From NCBI GenBank assembly GCA_964575975.1, contig CAZNTU010000147.1, positions 1-13,875 on the forward strand: a stretch of DNA of 13,875 nucleotides, written 5' to 3'. How positions within the stretch are numbered: position 1 is the first letter of the stretch; the number at the start of each line of letters is the position of its first letter. The notes under the pieces are model-generated. The model saw nothing but the letters and a program-made list of their open reading frames with translations, ran no database searches and was not told the DNA's origin. The position numbers were made by a program, and so were the translations under genes. Of this stretch, positions 1 to 6,138 are shown in pieces. This stretch comes from G963674505 sp964575975. Lineage in GTDB: Bacteria; Desulfobacterota; Desulfobacteria; Desulfobacterales; SKZT01.

Positions 1-183
1 GCCAGATGGATCAGGCACGACCCCAGCCGGGACAGGTTCCAAAGAGCGATTTGCAGAAACCCGACTTGCGCACAATACAGCCGCCAACAGGACGACAAGC
101 TTGATTGCCGGTCCGGTTACGATCGGTCTTTTTCCTGCCGCGCCCGGCGCATTATTACAGTTGTTTAGAATATATGCCTTCAT
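1..183 (-). CDS. Exported protein, N-terminal fragment (runs off window)
   Basis: An open frame starts at ATG 183 on the minus strand and stays open for 61 codons to base 1, so only the N-terminus is visible. A GGAAGG Shine-Dalgarno lies 7 nt before the ATG. After a polar segment containing KRP, residues ~29-45 form a hydrophobic stretch (IKLVVLLAAVLCASRVSA) that ends in an A/S-rich cleavage-like site. This is a classic Sec signal peptide with an unusually long N-region of about 28 residues. The mature part seen so far is short and Pro/Val rich, with no recognisable domain. It is transcribed divergently from the decayed ATPase pair, so it probably belongs to another unit beyond the window. 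A start further downstream cannot be excluded because the N-region is long. The function is unknown. Confidence 0.5.
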   Translation of the reverse strand, partial: MKAYILNNCNNAPGAAGKRPIVTGPAIKLVVLLAAVLCASRVSANRSLEPVPAGVVPDPSG

Positions 184-204
184 TGTGAAACCTTCCGAGG
201 CTTT

Positions 205-1259
205 ATGTTGGCACCAGTCTTTCGGCTCCGCCACGACAAGGCCCGTTGTCTTTGGAAAAGAGGAACTCGTCGACATTGATTCGGCGAAATAGAACTCCTC
301 ACCCGAAACATCGGCAACGGCGGAAACCACATTTTGATGGTCGCCCCCGGAGGGTGGGAAAAACAAGCCTGATTCGGGAGACTTTCAGGAGACTGGAGGA
401 AAAGCAGGCTCATTATCTCGTTTTTTTGGATGTCCAGAATTGCGCGACCCCCGAAGATGTTGTGGTGGCCCTGTCCATGGGAGCATCCCGATACGAAACA
501 TTGGAAAGGAAAGTGACCGATGCTTGCGGCGCATTCATAAAGCAGGTATTCGACAAGGTGGAGGCGGTCGGCGCTCCGGATCTGCTGGAGATCAAACTCC
601 GGGAGGGCCTCAAGGGCGACTGGCAGTACAAGGGACGGTCGCTTGCAGCCAATTTGGCCAAGGCCGACCGACCCGTCGTCGTCTGCATGGACGAATTGCC
701 CATCATGGTTTCCCGCCTGCTCGGAAAATCTTCCGAGGAAGCGGAGATCTTCCTTTCCTGGCTGCGACGGATCACCGGGGAATTCCAGGAGAGGATATGC
801 TTTATCTTTTGCGGTTCCACATGTTCAGATGTTCTTCGGATACCTCTACCAGGACTTGTACAAAGACGGACGGCGCGACCCGAATATCGAAGACGTCGGG
901 CGGGTCTACCGGAAATCCATGCTGAGCACGCGCGGCCATGCGGAATTGGCCGACTACGAGGAGCGCCTTATGAGGGTATTGGACAGGGAGAAAATTTCCC
1001 TGGCGCTGGATCTTTTGTCGGAGGCAGCGATCAACGGGATATACTCGAACCGTCCGTGTGCGATGCTTTGTTCGAGCGATCGGGCTTGAAGGACAAAGGC
1101 CCCGTCTTGCGGGAAGTGCTCGACGTGCTGGAACACGACGGATATCTTGTCGGGCACGAGGCGATGGACGGCTGGCGCTTTTCGTCCAACCTGCTCCGCG
1201 ACTGGTGGAGGAATCGGTTCTCCCGGAGCTACGTAAAACCTTCGAAACTGGGAGCATAG
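205..1259 (+). pseudogene. AAA/P-loop ATPase of a tandem pair, frameshifted and internally deleted
   Basis: Homology-like blocks must be read from all three frames. ATG 205 (GAGG before it) starts one frame. VVFGKEELVDI (about 245-277) is in another. GEIELLTRNIGNGGNHILMVAP (283-348, shown here only as a block) returns to the first. The Walker A continuation RRVGKTSLIRE lies one base out, at 348, where a C seems to be missing from a C-run. The frame from 348 to about 822 is good and includes VVVCMDELPIMV (Walker B-like) and FIFCGS. The text then jumps to HVQMFFGYLYQDLY in another frame at ~823; the segment that normally joins CGS to HVQMFF in such ATPases is absent, which indicates an internal deletion. 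A last shift near 1040 restores the frame LEPSVCDALFERSGLKDK through to the stop. I see no way this makes an active ATPase. The ATPase gene that follows starts 6 nt downstream and is also damaged. The 5' limit is approximate. Confidence 0.75.
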
Positions 1260-1264
1260 GAAAC

Positions 1265-2224
1265 ATGGGCAAATCCCGCCTTATGAAACACAACCCCGCT
1301 TTTCTGACCCAGGAGGAGCTTCTCTCTTCCTTCGTGGTGCGAAAGCGGGAACTGGAGCTTCTGCTGGAAATCGTCCGGGACAATACCGGGCCGGTCAACC
1401 AGCACGCGATCGTCATCGCCCCGAGGGGAATGGGCAAGACCATGCTCGTGCGGCGTCTCGCGCTGGAAATTCGGCAAGACGAAACATTGTTCCAGAATTG
1501 GTATCCGGTTTTGCTGCCCGAGGAGCTGTACGACGTGTCCAGCGAGGGCGAACTCTGGCTGCGGGTTCTTCAATGGGTCGGCGAGCAGGAAAAGGAAAAC
1601 GACCAAGGCCGCCTGCTGAAAAAACACGAGGCCCTGCTCGCGGAGCCGAACGAGCGGATCTTGAAGATACACGCTTTGTCCGCGCTCTTGGAATTCGCGG
1701 GTATGAAAAGACTGGCGGTTTTCGTGGAGAATCTTCAAATGCTGCTGGGGGAGCAAACCGGCGACGACGAAGCGTGGGACTTACGGCAAACGTTGCTGAA
1801 CCATCGGGAATTGATGCTGATCTGCACGGCCACCACCCATTTCGGGGAAATCCTCAACCCGGAAAAAGCCAATTTCGAACTCTTCCGGGAAATAACCCTC
1901 GGCCCGTTGGACACCGCCGGCTGCCGGACCCTTTGGCATAGCGTCACCGGCGAGGAGCTGACGGAAAACCGCGTGCGGCCCATGGAAATCCTCACGGGCG
2001 GAAGTCCCCGGCTCCTGGCGATTCTGGCGGATTTCGGCGCGGGCCGGCCTCTGAAGGAGTTGATGGAGAACCTGGTCGTGCTGATCGACGACCACACCAC
2101 CTATTTCAAGGCCAACATCGAGGCCCTTCCAAACAAGGAACGACGTGTTTTCGTCACCCTGGCCGAGCTTTGGGAGCCCTCCAGGGCGAAGGAATGCAAG
2201 ATCGTACAATCTTTCTTGTCATGA
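1265..2224 (+). pseudogene. Second AAA/P-loop ATPase of the pair, 3'-truncated
   Basis: ATG 1265 follows AGGA and sits 6 nt after the stop of the preceding ATPase remnant. The 319-residue frame is intact. It has a Walker A motif APRGMGKTM (residues 52-60), a hydrophobic strand RLAVFVENLQMLL in the Walker B position (Glu-Asn instead of the usual Asp-Glu), and LICTATTHFGEI like the sensor strand of STAND/archaeal-type ATPases. It then reaches EALPNKERRVFVTLAELWEPSRAKE, which in relatives leads into a winged-helix domain and a long C-terminal region. Here the frame instead ends after ten unrelated residues, so the gene is probably cut near base 2193. It may still be translated, but the helix-turn-helix and effector portions are missing. 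From general knowledge such ATPases occur as adjacent pairs of unknown function. Decay of both copies suggests loss of the whole module. Confidence 0.65.
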
Positions 2225-2599
2225 ATAGATTAGAGTCTGTTAAAGGCACAATTGGCGACAGGCGGTTGACGTCCGCGGGAGCGACCCCAGGTTCGCCTCG
2301 ATTTTCGGCCGTCCGACCTTTAGGTTGCCGTGAAATGGAACGAAGGCAGGCATGGAGACTCTTGAAGAACACCGGATTCCGGCATCCGAGAAATGCCGCA
2401 TATGGAAGGACGAGAGTCTTGTACGTTGTTGCCAAAAAATCCGCGCAACGGGAGGCTCGCACAAAGCCGCTTGCAAAAAGAGCTTGTCCTCCCGATTGTA
2501 GACGGGCAATTGCGGTGGAAGCCGCGAGGACTTCCTGGCAAGGGCCGAAAAAGAATGTCGATCAGCCTGGTGTTGCAAGACTTCGTCGGCGATCGTCAT
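2225..2599. other. Gene-free convergent region
   Basis: This stretch lies between the truncated ATPase (plus) and the end of the zinc operon (minus). All six frames were read. The open stretches present are rich in Cys, Arg and Ser and contain no recognisable motif. I found no convincing terminator hairpin with a T-run on either strand. The sequence next to the ATPase break (from ~2193) may be a scar of a mobile element or deletion, but I recognise no transposase residues or terminal repeats. Confidence 0.4.
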
Positions 2600-3367
2600 T
2601 CAGAAAAGATAAGGAACCGCCGGCTTCTCCACGGCCGTGATCGTTGCGTTTTCAATGACCGGCACGGGCTTGCCGTCGATTTGCCGGAGCGCGAAGATTC
2701 CGTCCGCCCGCACCCACTGGTCGTTTGGAAAAGGAGCCGCGAGGTCTGAATCCAGCGCGATCGCCAAGGGAAGGGCGTCGGCGGCGCAACAGTTGATCAG
2801 GAACCGGAACACGGCGGTGTCCATGCCCCCGAAATGCTCTTCCAGAATCTTGTCGCGCAGGATCATTCCCGTGACGACCACCCGCCGGCCGCCGTAGAAA
2901 TCCGGTTCGAGGTAGATTTCAAGGATCGTTGGCTCAAGAGGCGTCTCCGTATCCGGCAGGCCGCCTTGGGTTTCCCCCGGCGGCGAATCCGGATCGTTTT
3001 CCGTTCCCCGGGCGGAGAGCAGGGATCGATCCTGCCGACCCGCGACCACGTTCTCTGTTCCGACGAATCTCTTCTTGAACGTTTGATTCCCGAGCATCGC
3101 TTCCGGCATTGCCACGGCAAATAAAATGGGCGTCAGCAGCACCAGGGCGCGCAAGACGCCCGAAAAGTCCGTCTCTTTCGGTCGAGCCATGGCGGCGATC
3201 ATGAACCCCATGGCGATAAAGTGCGCCACGGCCAGGAGCATGCCGAACTCCGGGCGCAGAAACTCCAAATAGCGCCCGCTGGCCAGCAGATAGATCGTAA
3301 AGGCCGTCCAGGCGGCGAACACGAACGGATGCAGCCACCTCGCCATGTATTTTTCCGGCGATTTCAC
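2600..3367 (-). CDS. DUF1980/TIGR03943 family membrane protein (YcgQ-like)
   Basis: This 255-residue protein has two or three membrane segments near the N-terminus (about residues 13-30, 38-61 and 71-90). A variable linker rich in Asp, Pro and Gly follows (about 105-145), then a conserved soluble C-terminal domain with FRFLINCCAADA (Cys193-Cys194). The adjacent Cys pair followed by A-A-D is typical of this family, which is about 240-290 residues long. The family is regularly encoded beside a UPF0718 permease and the two are thought to act as a complex; the substrate is unproven. I chose GTG 3367 because it overlaps the permease stop as GTGA and has GGGAGG 6 nt upstream. An internal ATG at 3346 has a much poorer ribosome site. 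It is the last gene of the operon. Confidence 0.85.
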   Translation of the reverse strand: MKSPEKYMARWLHPFVFAAWTAFTIYLLASGRYLEFLRPEFGMLLAVAHFIAMGFMIAAMARPKETDFSGVLRALVLLTPILFAVAMPEAMLGNQTFKKRFVGTENVVAGRQDRSLLSARGTENDPDSPPGETQGGLPDTETPLEPTILEIYLEPDFYGGRRVVVTGMILRDKILEEHFGGMDTAVFRFLINCCAADALPLAIALDSDLAAPFPNDQWVRADGIFALRQIDGKPVPVIENATITAVEKPAVPYLF

Positions 3368-4530
3368 AGGACGCCTCCCTCGAGAAATTCGAGGCCCGCG
3401 ACGACCGCCAGCACCGCCCCGAGCACGAGCGCGGCCAATACGACAATAGCCTTGCGTCGGAAAAGGCTTTGATACATGAGCAGAAGCTTGAGGTCGAACA
3501 TAGGGCCGGTCAGCATGAAGGCCAGCTGGGCGGACACGGAAATCAGCCCGCGAAAGGACGCCGCGACGAAGGCGTCGGCCTCGGAACACAGGTTGAGCAG
3601 TATCGCCAGAGCCATCATCAATACGGACGGCAATATCGGAACGCCGGTCAGGCTCAGGAAGCTTTGGCGGTCGACATAGGTTTGCGCCAGCGCGGCGATA
3701 AAGGCGCCGACGACAAGATAGTGACCCACGGCCAGAAAATCGTCCGTCGCGTGGACGAAGGCCTCTCCGGTCTTGTCGATCCAGCCGGCCGACGGCGCGC
3801 GGGCGCAACCGCATCCGCACGCGGCGACGTCCGCCTGCTTGGCGGCGAACGGCAACAGGCGAGGTTCCCCGTCGCAGCTTTCGATATGGGAGTGTTCCGG
3901 CGTTTCGCCGCGGCAGCCGCAGGATAGCCGATGGCGGTCGAAAATCGCTTGGGGTTCCTTCAAGGTACCCGCGCCGGCGAACAACTTGCCCATGGCGAGT
4001 CCGACAAAAACCGCGACGCCGTACCCCAGCCCCGTTCGCAGAGCGACGATGCTCCAGTCGAGCCCGTAGGCCAGGGCGGTCGAGGCGGCCACGACGGGAT
4101 TGACGACGGGACCGCCCAGGAGATAGGCGATCGCGGCCGAGAGCGGAAGTCCTTTGCCGACCAACCGCCGCACCACCGGCACCACCGCGCATTCGCACAC
4201 GGGGAATAGAATTCCTCCGGCGGCGGCCGCGAACACGGTCGGCCATCCCTTTCGGGGAAGCATCGAAGCCAGGCGCTCGCGGCTCACGAAGACTTCGATG
4301 AAACCCCCGACAAGAGACCCGGCCAGCATGAACGGAATGGCCTCCAGCACGATGCTGACGAAAACGACGGCCAATGCGTTCAAGGAACCGGATTCGGGTC
4401 CGACGGGAAGAAAAAAGAGAACCGCAGTCAGGAACAAAGCCGGTAGGTATTCCGTCCTGCCATGTTTTGCGGCGTCTCCATGGGCCTTGCGGCGTTCGTT
4501 TTCCAGCTTTGCGATATTATCATCGATCAC
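3364..4530 (-). CDS. UPF0718 (YraQ/COG0701-like) permease with Cys/His-rich loop
   Basis: A 388-residue polytopic membrane protein with two homologous halves. The first half carries PVCECAVVPVVRR (Cys112-Glu-Cys114) and the GGPVVNPVV segment. The second carries NLCSEADAFVAASF (Cys315), the matching motif. These are the hallmarks of the UPF0718 family. Between the halves (about residues 200-245) lies a metal-ligand-rich loop: Cys204, Cys206, His213, His215, Cys219 and the run CGCGC (238-242). The start is GTG 4530; an in-frame TAG stands 27 nt upstream, and GGAA 8 nt before the GTG is the only weak ribosome site. Its stop overlaps the DUF1980 start (GTGA). The placement in a Zur-type operon suggests metal transport or metal-dependent redox transport, which is inference. 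Its 5' end is duplicated 760 bp upstream. Confidence 0.88.
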   Translation of the reverse strand: MIDDNIAKLENERRKAHGDAAKHGRTEYLPALFLTAVLFFLPVGPESGSLNALAVVFVSIVLEAIPFMLAGSLVGGFIEVFVSRERLASMLPRKGWPTVFAAAAGGILFPVCECAVVPVVRRLVGKGLPLSAAIAYLLGGPVVNPVVAASTALAYGLDWSIVALRTGLGYGVAVFVGLAMGKLFAGAGTLKEPQAIFDRHRLSCGCRGETPEHSHIESCDGEPRLLPFAAKQADVAACGCGCARAPSAGWIDKTGEAFVHATDDFLAVGHYLVVGAFIAALAQTYVDRQSFLSLTGVPILPSVLMMALAILLNLCSEADAFVAASFRGLISVSAQLAFMLTGPMFDLKLLLMYQSLFRRKAIVVLAALVLGAVLAVVAGLEFLEGGVL

Positions 4531-4557
4531 AGCGCGTTTCCGAGAAAAACGGTTCTA
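4452..4557. repeat. Direct repeat, inner copy (intact permease 5' end)
   Basis: About 106 bp that recur at 5212-5317 with a constant offset of 760 and roughly ten mismatches (about 90% identity by eye). The core from 4475 to 4520 is identical. This copy covers the region just upstream of the UPF0718 permease and its first ~26 codons (MIDDNIAKLENERRKAHG and following residues). Confidence 0.85.
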
Positions 4558-4583
4558 TTTCGTACGGTTGACAATTATGTTCT

Positions 4584-4736
4584 TCAACGATTTTCTTCCG
4601 CGCAAATCTTTTCTTTGGATTTAGCCGCAATCTCCTGTTTTTCGGCGCGCGCTTTCTCCTTTTTATGTTCTTTGATTTTCTCGTAAAAATCGAACATATC
4701 GCTAAGATCGCTTATTATTTTTTCAATCCTTGTCAT
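4584..4736 (-). CDS. Small charged helical protein (50 aa) paired with the nucleotidyltransferase
   Basis: ATG 4736 lies inside the last codons of the nucleotidyltransferase gene (14-nt overlap), and the frame runs 50 codons to TGA. The product begins MTRIEKIISDLSDMFDFYEK and continues as a strongly charged Lys/Glu/Ala-rich helix, probably a coiled coil, with a single Cys near the end. Codon composition is AT-rich like the nucleotidyltransferase and unlike the operon genes on either side. There is no good Shine-Dalgarno, so translation would depend on coupling to the gene before it. I recognise no family. A role as a small partner of the nucleotidyltransferase is inferred from the overlap only. 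It might also be a chance frame, although the amino acid pattern argues against that. Confidence 0.5.
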   Translation of the reverse strand: MTRIEKIISDLSDMFDFYEKIKEHKKEKARAEKQEIAAKSKEKICAEENR

Positions 4737-5178
4737 TTTGCAATTTCTTGATATCTACTTTGTCTTGATCCGAATTTCTTTGTTTTTTCATCCAAATCAG
4801 ATCGTTTTTCGAAATTATGCTTATTCTGCCCTCTTTCCATTCGTCCTGAATCGAGCGAGCCAATATTCGCCTGTGTCGTTCCTCGTTAGCCAACAATATA
4901 TCGATCATCAAATATTTTTCGCCCTCCACCTTCATGAACCGATGCAATGCCATTTTCGTGGATTTGAAAGTCCATGGTTCGGACGATTCGAAATAATCGA
5001 TTTCTTCGAACGCCTCCCTTATTCTATCGATCTCCTCCGGCAACGTCAAAAAATCGATGTCCTTCGTGAATCTGGGTTCGTCGTGGAAGGCCATGGCCAC
5101 TCCGCCGACGAGGGCATATTGAATTTTTTTTTCGTCGAACTTTCGTACGATTTTAAAGAATTCATCGAAGAGGTTCAT
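4723..5178 (-). CDS. Nucleotidyltransferase-fold protein (AbiEii/DUF6036-like)
   Basis: A 151-residue protein with the nucleotidyltransferase core ALVGGVAMAFH (GG at 25-26) followed by RFTKDIDFLT (Asp40, Asp42, the metal-binding D-x-D). A third acidic residue, Asp93, is in YLMIDILLANEE. The order GG, D-x-D and a later Asp is that of minimal nucleotidyltransferases, including antitoxin/toxin and abortive-infection relatives. ATG 5178 is preferred because GGAG stands 11 nt upstream and the homology begins there. The 21 codons of open frame before it fall within the permease repeat and are not part of the protein. The gene is AT-rich, overlaps the small helical protein, and has been inserted into the zinc operon between two copies of the permease 5' end. 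Its actual substrate is unknown. Confidence 0.8.
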   Translation of the reverse strand: MNLFDEFFKIVRKFDEKKIQYALVGGVAMAFHDEPRFTKDIDFLTLPEEIDRIREAFEEIDYFESSEPWTFKSTKMALHRFMKVEGEKYLMIDILLANEERHRRILARSIQDEWKEGRISIISKNDLIWMKKQRNSDQDKVDIKKLQNDKD

Positions 5179-5211
5179 TTGTTTCAAGACTCCGGAAGTT
5201 GGACGAGCAGA

Positions 5212-5290
5212 CCGTCCTGCCGTGTCTTGCATCGTCTCCATGGGCCTTGCGGCGTTCGTTTTCCAGCTTTGCGATATTATCGTCGATCAC
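5212..5290 (-). pseudogene. Duplicated 5' fragment of the UPF0718 permease
   Basis: From GTG 5290 the minus strand encodes MIDDNIAKLENERRKAHG followed by DDARHGRT, matching the permease N-terminus almost residue for residue. It then diverges and soon stops. The in-frame stop before this GTG is the COG0523 stop (5318-5320), so this fragment occupies the position expected for the original permease start, 27 nt after that gene. It is a remnant and is not expected to make a functional product. Confidence 0.8.
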
Positions 5291-5317
5291 AGTGAATTTC
5301 CGAGAAAGACGTTTCTT
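5212..5317. repeat. Direct repeat, outer copy (next to COG0523 gene)
   Basis: Partner of 4452-4557, about 90% identical at a fixed spacing of 760 bp. Together the copies bracket the AT-rich nucleotidyltransferase cassette. The several mismatches, including third-codon changes, show that the duplication is not recent. Confidence 0.85.
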
Positions 5318-5737
5318 TCAGGCTATGCCGGGCACGCCACGAACCCCGGTCTTGGAAGGGCGGCGTGGCGCAGGATAAAACGTCTGTGGGACCGGACCCG
5401 GATCGGCCGGCCCCGCAGTCTCGATCGCAATATAGTCGAATTTGCCGGGGCGTTTCAACAGGTTTCGCAAAATACGGAACGGGTCCCCGCGAACCGTGCG
5501 GCAAACGCACCCGTTGTTCATCTCGAAGATCTCTTCCCGCGCGCCGACCACCAGATCGTTGTCCACGCCCACCTCGCCGAATTCGTTCTCGATCACCGCG
5601 ATCCGCTTGCCGTGGTTCTCCCGCAGAATCCTGTTGAGCAACGTGGTTTTTCCGGCGCCCAGAAAGCCGGTCAGGATTGTCACGGGGATTCGACGCCGGA
5701 CGGCGGGTCTCGTTTTGTTTTTTCTGCTTTTTCCCAT
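5318..5737 (-). CDS. COG0523/CobW-family GTPase, C-terminally truncated
   Basis: This 139-residue protein has the G1 loop GFLGAGKTTLL (24-34), the switch/anchor region VIENEFGEVGVDND (48-61), the COG0523 metal motif region NNGCVCRTVRGD (74-85) and the G3-like IETAGPADPGPV (105-116). The family is normally 300 residues or more. Here homology stops after PQTFY, followed by 18 unrelated residues, so the G4 NKxD motif and the whole C-terminal domain are missing. The signature CxCC reads CVCR: the last Cys (position 80) is Arg. ATG 5737 has AGGAG 8 nt before it. COG0523 proteins are nucleotide-dependent metallochaperones, and several are Zur-regulated zinc chaperones. This copy is probably impaired or dead. 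The break lies next to the outer permease repeat, so one rearrangement may explain both. Confidence 0.8.
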   Translation of the reverse strand: MGKSRKNKTRPAVRRRIPVTILTGFLGAGKTTLLNRILRENHGKRIAVIENEFGEVGVDNDLVVGAREEIFEMNNGCVCRTVRGDPFRILRNLLKRPGKFDYIAIETAGPADPGPVPQTFYPAPRRPSKTGVRGVPGIA

Positions 5738-5759
5738 CGGGGTCTCCTTTGCGTTTCTT

Positions 5760-6137
5760 TCAGTCCAATGTTCCTTCCCATGCGTTTCTTGTCAGCGGAT
5801 CGCGCGAAGAGGTTTCGGCGAAGAAGAATTCCTTGTCGAACGGGCCGAAATGCCCGTGTTCCGCCGCAAGGGAAAAAAACTCCAGCCGGGAATACCGTCT
5901 GGTTCGCGTTTCGGTCGCGGCCATTGCCGCGTAATAGTCGGCCTTCGGAACGGGCGACCGGGTCTCCGTCAGATCGACGACGACATCGCCGATTTCGCAC
6001 CATGCATGGAGAATCCATCGGGTACGGTCGTAAATCCATCCATGGACGACGACCGCGTCCGCGTTTTCTCCGGCCACCTCCAACGTCGCCTCGAAGCACT
6101 TCGGCGTATGGTCGGTTCTTTGCTCTATCCGTCGCAT
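5760..6137 (-). CDS. Small Cys-His-Asp protein, transglutaminase/papain-like pattern
   Basis: A 125-residue soluble protein without a signal peptide. The N-terminal half reads KCFEATLEVA (Cys14), VHGWIYD (32-38), ILHAWCEIGDVVVDLTE (His44, Asp55). A Cys near the start of a helix, then His in HAW-x-E, then Asp in VVD-x-T is the order of catalytic residues in the transglutaminase/papain-like fold, and I read it as a minimal member of that type. The second half (ADYYAAMAATETRTRRYSR and onward) is not recognised. ATG 6137 is one nucleotide after the HyuA-like gene's stop, with AGGA upstream; the COG0523 gene follows after 22 nt. The tight link to the HyuA-like protein suggests they work together. 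The family assignment comes from motif order only and catalysis is inferred. Confidence 0.7.
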   Translation of the reverse strand: MRRIEQRTDHTPKCFEATLEVAGENADAVVVHGWIYDRTRWILHAWCEIGDVVVDLTETRSPVPKADYYAAMAATETRTRRYSRLEFFSLAAEHGHFGPFDKEFFFAETSSRDPLTRNAWEGTLD

Positions 6138-6138
6138 T

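Noticed and set aside
1058..1264. 5' extension of the second ATPase frame
   Set aside because: It overlaps the tail of the first ATPase remnant, whose C-terminal homology is clear in another frame; ATG 1265 has AGGA.
2240..2599. 119-codon minus-strand frame starting directly after the DUF1980 stop
   Set aside because: Composition (Cys, Arg, Ser rich) and lack of motifs or a ribosome site argue against a gene; the ATG next to the TGA is probably coincidental.
3368..4246. Long N-terminal extension of the DUF1980 frame
   Set aside because: The extension is the permease gene read in another phase; the GTGA overlap and GGGAGG fix the start at 3367.
5335..5370. Inverted repeat considered as an integron attC site or a terminator
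   Set aside because: It lacks the GTTRRRY/RYYYAAC core sites and any T-run; the stem is only 7 bp with a 22-nt loop.
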